64,000 nt of DNA from Bordetella sp. LUAb4 (GCF_021325795.1 NZ_JAHPZX010000008.1:186001-250000), one strand, 5' to 3'. Counted from the first letter of the stretch, positions 41,177 to 50,513 are shown. Notes: generated from the sequence alone by a model not told the origin. Made by a program: numbers and translations.

Positions 41177-43648
41177 TCAGAAATCAATCTGCGCCGACAA
41201 CAACACCGTGCGCGGCGCGGCCACGGTGGCATAGGTGCCGCTGGTCAGCCAGTAGGTCTTGTTGAACAGGTTCTCGACCGTGGCACGCAACACGACATTC
41301 TTGCCCATCACGCGAGTGCGATAGCGCGCACCCAGGTCGTACCGGGTCCAGCTCGGCATCTTCAAGGTGTTGGCGGCGTTGAAATACAGCGATGAGGTGT
41401 AGATCATACGGCCGTTCAAGCTCAGCCCCTGCACGCCCGGCACGTCCCAGTCCAGCCCCAGATTATAGGTATGGTTGGGTACGCCGTTGGCGTCGTTGCC
41501 TTCGTTGACGCCACCAGCGGTCTTCTTCAGCGTGGCGTCGTAGAAAGTGCCGCTGGCCATGAAGCGCAGGCCTTCCATCAACTCGCCGTAACCCGACAGT
41601 TCAAAGCCGCGGTTGCGCTGCTCGCCGTCGAAGCTGTAGATATTTGTCGTGGGGTCGGTGATGGAGTTGGGACGCGTGATCTGAAACACCGACGCCGTCG
41701 TCGTGACGCTACCCCAGTCGACCTTCACGCCCGCTTCGTACTGCTTGGACTTGAACGGCGGAAATACCTCGCCGGCATTGACAGCGGTGGTCGGTGCGAT
41801 ACCGCCACGCGTCAGGCCCGACGTGTAATTGCCGTACAGCGACACGTTCTGCCAAGGCTTGACCACCAGACCGGCCACGGGCGAAATGGCGTCTTCGTTG
41901 TAGTACGAGGTACGCGCACCGGTGGCGGTGGAGAAGTTGGTGAGCTGCACGCGTTGTTGGCGCAGGCCACCCGTCAACAGAATGCGATCGTCGAAAAAGG
42001 ACAGCGTGTCGGTCAAGGCGATACTGGTCAGCACGGTGTCCGACGCCTTGCTGGGACGCTGGCGATCAGCGGTGATCGGAGCCAGGGGTTGCGGATCGTA
42101 GATATTGGACGCCCGCGTGCCGCCGGTCACATAGGCGGTCGACTGCTGTTGTTGCAGACGGGTGAAATCCAGCGACACCGTATGGCCGACCCCACCGGTG
42201 CGGAACTTGCCACGCATGCCCAGATCGGTCGACGTGGTGTTGCTGTTCGAATCGTAGTACGCGTTCAGGACGTTCTGGTTGCCCAACTGGTTGGCGGCAC
42301 CCGACGGGAAGGTCTGGCTGGCTTCGCCGTAGCGGTAACCTACCGCGCCGTAAACCATCAGGTTGTCGGTGACGTCGTATTCCACGCGTGACGCGACGAC
42401 CGAATCCTGCAGCTTCAGCTTGGTGCCGGGATACCAGTTGGCATGGCCCGACGGCGGCGACGGAATGTCGGTCACGGAAGACGCGAACCCCACCTGGGGA
42501 CGGAAATTGTCGGTGTCCTCGTGCTGGGTGTAAGCGTCCAGCGACCAGCGCAGCTTGCGTCCCGCATAGTCCAGCCCCACCGCGCCCACGGTCGTCTGCT
42601 GATTACCGTTGTCGATGGCCGTGGCGCCGTCACGGTACTGGCCGTTGACGCGGATGCCCCATTCATTGTTGTCGCCGAAGCGGCGGCCGACGTCGACCTG
42701 CTGTCCCAAGGAGCCGGGGCTCTGGTAGGTCGTCGTCAAGCGGGTCAAAGGCTCTTCGCCCGCGCGCTTGGTGACGATGTTGATGTTGCCGCCCACGCTG
42801 CCGCTGGGACCCATGCCGTTCATCAGCGTGCCGGGACCCTTGAGCACTTCCACGCGTTCCATGATGATGGCCGGCATGCGGCTGCCCGAAGCCAGGCCGT
42901 ACAAGCCATTCAAGCCGACGTCGGTACTCGACACCGTGAAGCCGCGGATCTGGAAATCTTCGCCGAAGCCCGTGCTGGAGGTCAGCAGGCGCACCGACGA
43001 TTCGTTCTGGACGACGTCGGCCAGCGTGCGGGCCTGCGCGTCGTCCAGCGCTTCGCGTGTGTAATTGGTGGTGCTGAACGGCGTATCCATGATGTCCGCC
43101 GTGCCCAGGATGCCCAGGCCGCCGCCTCGCGCAACCTGGCCGCCCGCATAGGCTTCAGGCAGTGCGATGCCGCTGGCGGTGACGGCCACGGGCGCCAAGG
43201 TCGTGGTGGGACCCGCGCTGGTGGCCGGCGCCGGACGCGTCAGCAGATAGCTGCCGTTGCCCTGGCGTTGCGCGTTGATGCCGGTGTTGGCCAGCAAGGC
43301 GTCCAGGCCGCCGTCGACCGTATAGCGGCCCTGCAGGCCGTTGCTCATCTGGCCAGCGGTGACCTCGGGCCGGAACGACAGCATGATGCCGGACTCGCGG
43401 CCGAAGCGGCCCAGCACATCTTCCAGCGTGCCGGCCGGGATGGCATAACCGCGCCCTTGCGTTTGTGCCTGTGCCTGTGCCTGTGCCTGTCCTTGTGCCT
43501 GCGCTTGCGCATTCGCGGCTGGCGTCGCCAACAGTACGGCCGGTGCAGCCATGACCGTGCCACTGACGGCACGCTTGAGCGCGCGCGCTACCGCCGCGCG
43601 ACGCAAACCTGTACTCGACTGACGCCGTGACGCCCGGAGCTGACCCAT
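41177..43648 (-). CDS. TonB-dependent siderophore receptor with signalling domain
   Basis: 823 residues. The signal peptide is followed by an Ala-Gln repeat, an STN signalling domain (about 75-130: YAIPAGTLEDVLGRFGRESGIMLSFRPE), a plug (DTPFSTTNYTREALDDAQARTLADVVQNE to GNINIVTKRA) and a 22-strand barrel ending in Phe (VLLSAQIDF). The STN domain and the FecI/FecR genes upstream indicate surface signalling. The plug and barrel resemble FpvA/FhuE-type receptors. The siderophore cannot be named. Confidence 0.92.
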   Translation of the reverse strand: MGQLRASRRQSSTGLRRAAVARALKRAVSGTVMAAPAVLLATPAANAQAQAQGQAQAQAQAQTQGRGYAIPAGTLEDVLGRFGRESGIMLSFRPEVTAGQMSNGLQGRYTVDGGLDALLANTGINAQRQGNGSYLLTRPAPATSAGPTTTLAPVAVTASGIALPEAYAGGQVARGGGLGILGTADIMDTPFSTTNYTREALDDAQARTLADVVQNESSVRLLTSSTGFGEDFQIRGFTVSSTDVGLNGLYGLASGSRMPAIIMERVEVLKGPGTLMNGMGPSGSVGGNINIVTKRAGEEPLTRLTTTYQSPGSLGQQVDVGRRFGDNNEWGIRVNGQYRDGATAIDNGNQQTTVGAVGLDYAGRKLRWSLDAYTQHEDTDNFRPQVGFASSVTDIPSPPSGHANWYPGTKLKLQDSVVASRVEYDVTDNLMVYGAVGYRYGEASQTFPSGAANQLGNQNVLNAYYDSNSNTTSTDLGMRGKFRTGGVGHTVSLDFTRLQQQQSTAYVTGGTRASNIYDPQPLAPITADRQRPSKASDTVLTSIALTDTLSFFDDRILLTGGLRQQRVQLTNFSTATGARTSYYNEDAISPVAGLVVKPWQNVSLYGNYTSGLTRGGIAPTTAVNAGEVFPPFKSKQYEAGVKVDWGSVTTTASVFQITRPNSITDPTTNIYSFDGEQRNRGFELSGYGELMEGLRFMASGTFYDATLKKTAGGVNEGNDANGVPNHTYNLGLDWDVPGVQGLSLNGRMIYTSSLYFNAANTLKMPSWTRYDLGARYRTRVMGKNVVLRATVENLFNKTYWLTSGTYATVAAPRTVLLSAQIDF
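43464..43511 (-). repeat. Hexanucleotide repeat encoding (Gln-Ala)n
   Basis: TGTGCC-type six-base units (on the + strand) encode the Ala-Gln run just after the receptor's signal peptide. The unit is two codons, so length changes keep the frame. It may only act as a spacer before the STN domain. Confidence 0.8.
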
Positions 43649-43679
43649 GATCCAACCTTTTTCTTGCGTGTAAATGGAA

Positions 43680-43701
43680 GATGAAAAAATGCGTTCTCAT
43701 C
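43680..43701. promoter_or_regulatory. Dyad upstream of TonB receptor
   Basis: GATGA and TCATC arms flank an AT-rich centre 32 bases before the receptor ATG. It could be a weak Fur site or part of the ECF-sigma promoter region. The match to the Fur consensus is poor in the middle. Confidence 0.3.
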
Positions 43702-43889
43702 TGCCATGACCCGCGAAAGCGAAAAAGGGATCAGATAGGGACCGACTATTTTGTAACAGCGGGCTTGGCCACCTCGGTGCCGGCCGGCTCTGGCACACGC
43801 CCGGGCAGGTAAGCGGCTAGCGGCCTGCCTGGAAACCTCGTCCCGGCGGCCTTGGGCGCGGTCGTTTAGCCTCGTCTGGGCCGCCCAGC

Positions 43890-44975
43890 CTAGCTGGGCA
43901 GGGTGCCGCCTGGCGCCGCGGCAGGCGCCGTCGGCCCCGCCACCAGCCGCAAGGAACGCGCGCCCCAGAAGCGTGTCACCGTCCTGATGCGCACGCCCAG
44001 CGTCATGCTCAAGGTATCCAGCACGCGCCCGACGTCGGCCACCGGAAAGGAACCCGACACGCGCAGGTCGGCAATGTCCGGATCACAGGACAAGGCGTCC
44101 ATGCTGTAACGCGCCAGTTCGCCGATGAAATCGGCCAGGCGCATGCTGCGGGCGACGATATAGCCGTCACTCCACGCCACCGCGGTATCGTCGACGGGCA
44201 CATCGCCCATCACCGCGCTGGCGCTGTAACGCACGCGATGGCCGGCCGACACCACCCGCGCGCGCGCCGCCGACCGTGCCGGCTGGATCCGCACGGCGCC
44301 CGTGAGCACGCTGACATCGGTCTCGCCGTCCTCCAAACGCACCGCGTAGCGCGGGCCCAAGGCCAGCGCCGTTCCCTGCGCGGTCTCGACCACGAAGGGC
44401 GGCGTACTGGACCAGGCATTGGCAGTGCGCACCAGGATTTCGCCGGCCAGCAGCCGGACCAGGCGTTGCGCATCGTCGAAGCGCACGTCGACCGCGCTGT
44501 CGGTGTTCAGAATCAGTTCGCTGCCGTCGGCCAGCACCAGGGTGCGCCGCTCGCCCACGGCGGTACGGTAGTCGGCCGTCCAGGCCCGCCAGGGCACGTA
44601 GTCGCGCGCGCCCCAAGCTACACCGCCGGCACCGGCCAGCAACACTACCGCCTTGAGCGCGTGACGCCGGCCCGTAGACCGCGTGGCCTGCGCGTGTGAG
44701 TGCGAGTGTGGGTGCGAGGGCGCCAGCGCCGCGCGCGCGATGGCGGCGTTATGCGGATCCGCCAGGTGCGTCAGCCGACCGTTCACCGATTCGATGCGCT
44801 GCCACGCCAATTCGTGCCGGGGATCTTCGGCGCGCCACTCGCGCCACGCGGCCACTGTCGCGGGCGCGGCATCCGGCGCCTGCAATTCCAGCAGCCATTG
44901 CACCGCGCGCTCGGCGACCTCGGGTGGAACGCCAGCGGCATCGGCCGTGGAGCTGTACCAGGGAGAAGCGGACAT
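43890..44975 (-). CDS. FecR-family anti-sigma regulator
   Basis: 361 residues. A cytoplasmic DUF4880-type start (AVQWLLELQAPDAAPATVAAWREWRAEDPRHELAWQRIE) is followed by a His-rich linker (HPHSHSH), one membrane helix at about 106-122, and a periplasmic FecR domain (TAVGERRTLVLADGSELILNTDSAVDVRF). It should sense the receptor's STN domain and control the sigma factor at 45028. A hairpin spans its stop codon (43883-43899). Confidence 0.9.
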   Translation of the reverse strand: MSASPWYSSTADAAGVPPEVAERAVQWLLELQAPDAAPATVAAWREWRAEDPRHELAWQRIESVNGRLTHLADPHNAAIARAALAPSHPHSHSHAQATRSTGRRHALKAVVLLAGAGGVAWGARDYVPWRAWTADYRTAVGERRTLVLADGSELILNTDSAVDVRFDDAQRLVRLLAGEILVRTANAWSSTPPFVVETAQGTALALGPRYAVRLEDGETDVSVLTGAVRIQPARSAARARVVSAGHRVRYSASAVMGDVPVDDTAVAWSDGYIVARSMRLADFIGELARYSMDALSCDPDIADLRVSGSFPVADVGRVLDTLSMTLGVRIRTVTRFWGARSLRLVAGPTAPAAAPGGTLPS

Positions 44976-45027
44976 AGCCCTCTATGCTGTGGATGATTCC
45001 GTGCCGAACCCGCAAGCCATGCGGGCT

Positions 45028-45546
45028 TCACGCCACGGAAAGATCGGCAAAGTAACACCGTTGCAGTGCCTTGAGGATATACCGCTTCACAGAGGGAATG
45101 GAAATGTCCAGCGCGGCCGCCACTTCCGCATGGGTCTGGCCTTCCAGCTGCGACAACAGGAAGGCACGGCGCACGATGGCCGGCAGGCCGTCCAGCAGGC
45201 GATCCAGCTCGACCAGCGTTTCCAGCAGGATGGCGCGGTCCTCGGGCGAATGGGCGTGTTGCTCCGGCACCTGCGCCAGCGCGTCCAGATAAGCTTTTTC
45301 CAGCTTTTCGCGGCGCCAATGGTTGGACACCAGATGCTGGGCTACCGTGGTCAGGAAGGCGCGCGGCTCCTTCAGCGTGACAGGCACCCGCTCGCTGCTG
45401 AGCAGGCGGATGAAAGTGTCGTGCGCCAGGTCGGCGGCCTGTTCGGCGTTGCCCAGGCGGCGCTGCAGCCAGCCCTTGAGCCAGGAGTGATGATCGCTAT
45501 AGAGCGTGGCCACGGTGGTGGGTAGGCAAATTGCCGGGGAATTCAC
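45028..45546 (-). CDS. FecI-family ECF sigma factor
   Basis: 172 residues from a GTG at 45546, chosen because AGAGG lies six bases upstream and the family starts near LYSDHHSWLKGWLQRRLGN; the longer reading frame adds an unrelated hydrophobic start. Region 2 is LAHDTFIRLLSSERV... HLVSNHWRREKL and region 4 is GLPAIVRRAFLLSQLEGQTHAEVAAALDISIPSVKRYILKALQ. It is followed after 52 bases by fecR and then the receptor it should activate. Confidence 0.9.
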   Translation of the reverse strand: MNSPAICLPTTVATLYSDHHSWLKGWLQRRLGNAEQAADLAHDTFIRLLSSERVPVTLKEPRAFLTTVAQHLVSNHWRREKLEKAYLDALAQVPEQHAHSPEDRAILLETLVELDRLLDGLPAIVRRAFLLSQLEGQTHAEVAAALDISIPSVKRYILKALQRCYFADLSVA

Positions 45547-45625
45547 GAGCTGCCTCTTGATCAAGCCACTACCACCTACAACCACCGCGACTACGGTTGG
45601 CGCTAGCCAGCTGAAAACGAATGAA

Positions 45626-45640
45626 TAAAAATCGTTCTTA
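45626..45640. promoter_or_regulatory. Possible Fur box upstream of fecI-like gene
   Basis: TAAAAATCGTTCTTA matches 10 of 15 positions of the inverted Fur consensus, inside an AT-rich stretch 80 bases before the sigma-factor start. Iron control of fecI genes by Fur is well established. This site is a weak match. Confidence 0.45.
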
Positions 45641-45789
45641 TTTAAGAACTTGCGAGCGCTCCTTGTCAACCGGGGTGTTGCAGGCTTGCGTCAGAGGCCA
45701 GCACTGACGACGTTGTCGGATCGAAGGCGTATTTCAGGGGGATAAGTAGAAACCAGGATGCCCTAGGCGCGCCGTTGTCGCCTAGAATT

Positions 45790-45805
45790 GCGGAAACGTT
45801 TACGC
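45790..45805. promoter_or_regulatory. LacI-type operator, copy 1
   Basis: GCGGAAACGTTTACGC has the AAACGTTT core of LacI-family sites. Its exact reverse complement occurs at 48091-48106. It lies 35 bases before the VOC-protein gene, the first gene of the unit that also encodes the LacI regulator at 46382. Confidence 0.75.
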
Positions 45806-45839
45806 ATTTCACTACCCAAAACAAGAACCGGAGACATCG

Positions 45840-46385
45840 ATGAGCTTTCTGCTCGGCGCCGCGCGTCAGGTCGGCTACGTGGTCAAGGATATCGAGAAAG
45901 CCATGGCGCAGTGGGCCCGCCTGGGCGTAGGTCCTTGGTTCTACAAGGAAGACGTGGGCACCACCGAGTTCCGCTATTACGGAAACGCCTCGACGCCGCC
46001 CTCGCTGTCGATCGCGCTGGCCAACTCCGGCGACCTGCAACTGGAATTGATCCAGCAGCGCGACGACGCGCCGTCCCTGTACCGCGACACCCTGCTGCAG
46101 GCCGGCGAGGTGGCCCAACATGTCGCCTATTGGACGCTGGATCGCTATGACGAACATGTCGCCACCCTGCTCGGCCTGGGCTACGTCGAAGGCCATGGCG
46201 GCCGCATGGGCACCCGCGGCCGCTTCAGCTATTTCATTCATCCGGAGCTGCCCAGCGCGATGATCGAACTTTCCGAACTGACCGGCGGCAAGGGCGAACA
46301 TTTCCAGCGGGTACGCGCCGCCAGTGAAAGCTGGGACGGCAGCGACCCCGTCCGGCGCCTGACGGCGGCGGGCAAAAGCGCATGA
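45840..46385 (+). CDS. VOC/glyoxalase-family protein
   Basis: 181 residues, with GGAG before the ATG. Two beta-alpha-beta-beta-beta modules are visible (ARQVGYVVKDIEKAMAQWARLGVGPW, then QHVAYWTLDRYDEHVATLLGLGYVEGHG ending SAMIELSEL). VOC proteins are metal-dependent dioxygenases, isomerases or lyases; this one resembles the catechol-dioxygenase-like group. It overlaps the LacI gene by four bases. The role in the catabolic cluster is unknown. Confidence 0.8.
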   Translation: MSFLLGAARQVGYVVKDIEKAMAQWARLGVGPWFYKEDVGTTEFRYYGNASTPPSLSIALANSGDLQLELIQQRDDAPSLYRDTLLQAGEVAQHVAYWTLDRYDEHVATLLGLGYVEGHGGRMGTRGRFSYFIHPELPSAMIELSELTGGKGEHFQRVRAASESWDGSDPVRRLTAAGKSA

Positions 46386-47518
46386 ACAAGCCCTCCGACA
46401 AGTCCTCCAACACGCCCGCCATGTCGCACGCACCCAAGCCCCGCGCCACCATCCGCGACGTCGCCCGCCAGGCCGGGGTTTCCATCGGCACGGCCTCGCG
46501 CGCGCTCAATCGCACCGGCCGCGTCAGCGACGAAACCATCGCTCTGGTAGCCAAGGCGGCGCGCCAGCTGGGTTACGCGCCGGATGGCGTCGCGCGCAGC
46601 ATGCGCACCCGCAGCACGGGGGTGGTGGGAATCCTGGTCTCCGACCTGTCCAATCCGCTGTACGCGGCCATCATCACCGCCGCTGAAACCGCCTTCCAGG
46701 CGGCCGGCTATTCGCTGCTGGTGGCCAGCACGCACAACCGGCAAGCCAAGGAACGTTCGCTCATCGACATCTTCCGCGGCAGACGCGTCGACGGCCTGAT
46801 CCTGGGCGCTTGCGAAACCGAGTCGGCCGATATGTTGAGCCGGCTGGCAGAGGATATTCCGGTCGTGGCGCTGGACCGCGATTTCGGCCCCGACTGCGCG
46901 GGCGTGCACGTGGATCACTACAACGGCGCGCTCAAGGCCACGCAGTACCTGCTCAATTTGGGACACCGCCGCATCGCCCTGTTTACCCCTGGCGCGCATC
47001 TACGCCCGGGCCGCGAGCGCATCGCCGGCTTCCGCGATGCCTACACGCAGATGGGCCTGACTCCAGGTTCAGACCTGGTGCGCATGGAGCGCTCGGCCAT
47101 GGAGTTCGCCTTCAGCGAGGCACTGGCCCTGTTGTCGTCCGCGCCCACTGCCGAAGCGCCGTCGCCAACGGCGTTCATCTGCCTGGGCACCCGCATCATG
47201 ACGGGCGTCTTGCAGGCGATACGGCACAGCGGACGCAGCATTCCGGACGACGTCAGCATGGTGGGCGTGGGCGACAGCGATATTTCGCTGCTGGTCAGCC
47301 CCAACATCACGACGCTTACTTGGAATCTCGGGGCCGTGGGCACGGCGGCGGCGGAACTGCTGCTCAAGCAGTTGGATGCCAGCGCGCCACGGCCGGCCCC
47401 CGAACGCGTACTGATCACCACGGAACTGATGTTGCGCGACTCGTGCGCGCCCTTGCACGCGCCGACGGCCAAGGTTCCGCGTCGCGCCACGGCGCAGGTG
47501 AAGCCGCGCGCAACATAG
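46382..47518 (+). CDS. LacI-family regulator of the SDR/cupin cluster
   Basis: 378 residues. The DNA-binding domain is ATIRDVARQAGVSIGTASRALNRTGRVSDETIALVAKAARQLGYAPDGVARSMRTRSTGVVG, followed by a sugar-binding-like effector domain. An extra ~20 residues precede the usual start. The two identical operators at 45790 and 48091 flank the first three genes and are its probable sites. Confidence 0.9.
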   Translation: MNKPSDKSSNTPAMSHAPKPRATIRDVARQAGVSIGTASRALNRTGRVSDETIALVAKAARQLGYAPDGVARSMRTRSTGVVGILVSDLSNPLYAAIITAAETAFQAAGYSLLVASTHNRQAKERSLIDIFRGRRVDGLILGACETESADMLSRLAEDIPVVALDRDFGPDCAGVHVDHYNGALKATQYLLNLGHRRIALFTPGAHLRPGRERIAGFRDAYTQMGLTPGSDLVRMERSAMEFAFSEALALLSSAPTAEAPSPTAFICLGTRIMTGVLQAIRHSGRSIPDDVSMVGVGDSDISLLVSPNITTLTWNLGAVGTAAAELLLKQLDASAPRPAPERVLITTELMLRDSCAPLHAPTAKVPRRATAQVKPRAT

Positions 47519-47554
47519 CCGCAGTACCCGCAAGCATAAAAACCAGGAGACGCA

Positions 47555-48061
47555 ATGACCCACCCCACTCCCACCACCCACCAGGACCGGCTGCTGTCGG
47601 TCAACATCGAAGACGGTATCGCCTTGCCCGGTTCAGCCCCCGGCTCGACCATCATCCCCCTGTTCCTCGACCGCGAGAACGGTGTGTGGGTGCTGTATGG
47701 CAAATTCGAACCGGGCACGCGCCTGCCCACCCACTTCCATACGGGAGTCGTGCATTTCTACACCACCAAGGGCGAATGGCATTACCTCGAATATCCCGGG
47801 GACGTGCAAAAGGCCGGCAGCTATCTGTTCGAACCGGGTGGCTCGGTGCACACCTTCTGTGTGCCCGAGGACGCCAAGCAAGCCGCGGAAGGCTTCATGG
47901 TGGTCTTCGGCGCCAACATCAACTTCATCGACGACAAATTCATGGGCATCCGTGACGCCGGCTTCATCGAGGATGCCATTCTCGAATCCGCGCGCCAGGC
48001 CGGCCTGCCGATCCCGCGCTACATCCGGCCCAAAGGCGGCGCTGAATTCAGCCGCGACTGA
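47555..48061 (+). CDS. Cupin protein, dihydroxyacetophenone-dioxygenase-like
   Basis: 168 residues. The cupin signature is split as GTRLPTHFHTGVVHFYTTKGEWHYLEY and GSYLFEPGGSVHTF, with His residues for one metal site. The overall form resembles 2,4'-dihydroxyacetophenone dioxygenase. It may cleave or hydroxylate a substrate of the cluster. It ends 30 bases before the second operator. Confidence 0.8.
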   Translation: MTHPTPTTHQDRLLSVNIEDGIALPGSAPGSTIIPLFLDRENGVWVLYGKFEPGTRLPTHFHTGVVHFYTTKGEWHYLEYPGDVQKAGSYLFEPGGSVHTFCVPEDAKQAAEGFMVVFGANINFIDDKFMGIRDAGFIEDAILESARQAGLPIPRYIRPKGGAEFSRD

Positions 48062-48090
48062 AACCGGCATCCGCTTTTTTTTACCCTACT

Positions 48091-48106
48091 GCGTAAACGT
48101 TTCCGC
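48091..48106. promoter_or_regulatory. LacI-type operator, copy 2 (inverted)
   Basis: GCGTAAACGTTTCCGC is the exact reverse complement of the site at 45790-45805. It lies 74 bases before the Bug gene, so the Bug-SnoaL-SDR-SDR unit probably has its own promoter under the same repressor. Confidence 0.75.
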
Positions 48107-48179
48107 CAAATCCGGCCGCAGGCCGGATGGGCAACCGCCGCAACCAAAGCAGTCATAACAATGAACGAGGAGACACCCC

Positions 48180-49160
48180 ATGCCTGGATTCCTGCGCAGA
48201 TCCCTTATGGCCGCGCTCGCGCTGAGCGCGGGCCTGGCATCCCTGCCTGACACCGCCCGCGCGGACAACTACCCCGACCATCCCATCACGCTGGTGCTGC
48301 CCTTCGCCGCGGGCGGCGGCGGTGACGTGCTGGGCCGCATGCTGGCGGAATACTTCGGCAAGCAATTGGGCCAACCGCTCATCGTCGAGAATCGTCCGGG
48401 CGCCGGCGGCGTCATCGGCACGCAGTACGTGGCCCGCGCCAAACCCGACGGCTACACCATCACCATCGGCGGCATGACCACTCATCTGCTGGCCCCCATC
48501 ACCAACCCCAGCGTGCAATACAACCCGCTCAAGGACTTCGTGCCGGTGGGCGGCATCGGCAACTCGCCGATCGTCATGCTTGCCGCCAACGACTTCCCGG
48601 CCAACGACATCCGGGAACTCAAGGCGCTGGAGGCCAAGCGCAAACAGCCGCTGCAATACGGCAGTTGGGGCCCGGCATCGACCGGCAATTTCTGTGGGGA
48701 GATCCTGGCGCTGAAGTCCGGCGTGCGCCTGGAGCATGTGCCCTATCGCGGCACCACGGAGGTGATCACCGGTTTGATCGGCGGCCAGATCCCGGTGGGC
48801 TTCGTCGACATGGCGACCGCCGTACCGCAAGTCCAAGGGGGCAAGCTCAAGGCGTTGGCCCTGTGTACCAAACCCTCGCCCAGCCTGCCCAAGGTAGGCG
48901 GCTACGTCGACCAGGGCATCGATTTCGACCGTCCGCTTACCTGGGTGATGTACGCGCCCGCCGGCGTGCCCGCGCCCGTGCTCAAGAAGCTGTCCGACAC
49001 ACTCGCGGCGGCTTTGGGGGAACCGTCCATACAACAGCGCCTGCTGTCCCTGGGCATCGAGCCCGGCTTCGTGCCCAGCGCCAGGCAGCACGAGATCCTC
49101 GTGCGCGACTACGCCAGCTGGAAACAGATCGCCGACGAGGCCCATATCCAGATGCAGTAA
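48180..49160 (+). CDS. Bug/TctC-family receptor of the LacI cluster
   Basis: 326 residues. The signal peptide ends near residue 29 (PDTARADNYP). Family blocks are AAGGGGDVLGR, LIVENRPGAGG, KPDGYTITI and HVPYRGTTE. It follows operator copy 2 and leads into the SnoaL-like and SDR genes. The ligand should be the cluster's growth substrate. Confidence 0.9.
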   Translation: MPGFLRRSLMAALALSAGLASLPDTARADNYPDHPITLVLPFAAGGGGDVLGRMLAEYFGKQLGQPLIVENRPGAGGVIGTQYVARAKPDGYTITIGGMTTHLLAPITNPSVQYNPLKDFVPVGGIGNSPIVMLAANDFPANDIRELKALEAKRKQPLQYGSWGPASTGNFCGEILALKSGVRLEHVPYRGTTEVITGLIGGQIPVGFVDMATAVPQVQGGKLKALALCTKPSPSLPKVGGYVDQGIDFDRPLTWVMYAPAGVPAPVLKKLSDTLAAALGEPSIQQRLLSLGIEPGFVPSARQHEILVRDYASWKQIADEAHIQMQ

Positions 49161-49284
49161 TGCACGCGCGGCGCGCCGAAGCGACATCCGGACGCCGTCG
49201 TTCCTACGCAAGACACGACACGCACCGCCGGCGCGGCGAGGTCTCGTCACGCCTGATTGAAACCAACGGAACAGGACTTTTTCC

Positions 49285-49719
49285 ATGACCGCAACCTTGC
49301 AGGAAGCCCGCATCGAAGTCGTGCGGCAACACATGGCGCTGGAATGCGTCCAGGATTGGGAGGGGGTACTCGAAACGTTCGAGCACCCGCGCTACGAAAT
49401 GCACGGCAGCGGCGCGGTCTATGACGGCACCGACGACGTCATGGGCTATTTCGAATCATCACGCGCCGCTTTTCCCGACCTGATCAACGACATTATCTGT
49501 ATCGCCGCTACCGGCGACACCGTGCTGGTCGAATTCTGGCTGCAAGGCACTCACCTGGGGCCGCTGATAGCGCGTGGGCAACGCTACGAGCCTACCGGCC
49601 GTACGTTCCGCGTGCGCATGGCCGCCAGCTTCGAATTCGCGCCGGACAGCGACAAGATCATCTGCGAACGCCCCTATACATCGGTCGACGCCAAGCTGAT
49701 CGCCTTGAAACTGCTTTGA
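49285..49719 (+). CDS. SnoaL/NTF2-like protein
   Basis: 144 residues with the cone-shaped NTF2-like pattern: a helical start (ARIEVVRQHMALECVQDWEGVLETFEHPRYEMHG), then GTDDVMGYFESSRAAFPDLINDIICIAATGDTVLVEFWLQGTH. Members act as small cyclases, isomerases or accessory binding proteins. It lies between the Bug gene and the first SDR, whose ATG follows after ten bases. Confidence 0.8.
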   Translation: MTATLQEARIEVVRQHMALECVQDWEGVLETFEHPRYEMHGSGAVYDGTDDVMGYFESSRAAFPDLINDIICIAATGDTVLVEFWLQGTHLGPLIARGQRYEPTGRTFRVRMAASFEFAPDSDKIICERPYTSVDAKLIALKLL

Positions 49720-49729
49720 GGAAGCCAGC

Positions 49730-50485
49730 ATGAAACTGCTGCAAGACAAGGTCGCCATCGTCACGGGCGCCGCGCGCCGCCGCGGCATTGGCCTGGCCAC
49801 GGCCAGGATGTTCGCGGAACACGGCGCGCGCGTGGCCATCCTCGATCTCGATGCCGAGGAAGCGCGCCAGGCCGCCGCCGAACTCGGTCCGGACCATCTG
49901 AGCCTGGCCTGTGACGTCACCCGCCGCGCCGATTGCCTGGCGGCCGTGGAGGAAGTCGTGCGGCGCCATGGCGGCGTCGACATACTGGTCAACAACGCGG
50001 GCGTCACGCAGAAGCGCGGCGTCATGGACGTCAGCGACGAAGACTACGCCATCGTGCTGGATACCAATCTGCGCGGTGTGCTGCATATGTCGCAGGCCGT
50101 CATCCCGCATCTGCAAGCACGCGGCGGCGGCAGCATCACGTGCATCAGTTCGCTGTCCGCCCTGCAAGGCGGCGGGGTATTCGGCGGCAGCCACTACTGC
50201 GCGGCCAAGGCGGGGATTCTGGGACTGGTGCGCGCCATGGCGCTGGAGCTGGGGCCGGACAACATCCGCGTCAACGGCGTCGCGCCTGGATTGATCCTCA
50301 CGGACTTCTCGCGCGGCGGCACATCCGACGACTACAAGCACGACAAGGCCAGGAGCTTTCCGTTGCGGCGGGTGGGCCAGCCCGGCGACATCGCCGGCGC
50401 CTGCCTGTACCTGGCCAGCGAATTGGCCACCTACGTCACCGGCATCACGCTGGACGTCAATGGCGGCGCCTACATCCGGCCTTAG
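49730..50485 (+). CDS. Short-chain dehydrogenase/reductase
   Basis: 251 residues of classical SDR form. The cofactor motif TGAARRRGIG is at 12-21, NNAG at 88-91, and Tyr156 and Lys160 (HYCAAK) are the catalytic pair with Ser140 or Ser141. The end GITLDVNGGAYI is typical. Asp39 after the second strand suggests NAD over NADP. The second SDR follows after 28 bases. Confidence 0.9.
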   Translation: MKLLQDKVAIVTGAARRRGIGLATARMFAEHGARVAILDLDAEEARQAAAELGPDHLSLACDVTRRADCLAAVEEVVRRHGGVDILVNNAGVTQKRGVMDVSDEDYAIVLDTNLRGVLHMSQAVIPHLQARGGGSITCISSLSALQGGGVFGGSHYCAAKAGILGLVRAMALELGPDNIRVNGVAPGLILTDFSRGGTSDDYKHDKARSFPLRRVGQPGDIAGACLYLASELATYVTGITLDVNGGAYIRP

Positions 50486-50513
50486 GGCCACGCCTCCTGC
50501 CAAGGAATACCTG

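Noticed and set aside
43883-43899. GCCCAGC-CTA-GCTGGGC hairpin as terminator of the fecR-like gene
   Set aside because: It spans the stop codon and no T run follows, so termination is not supported.
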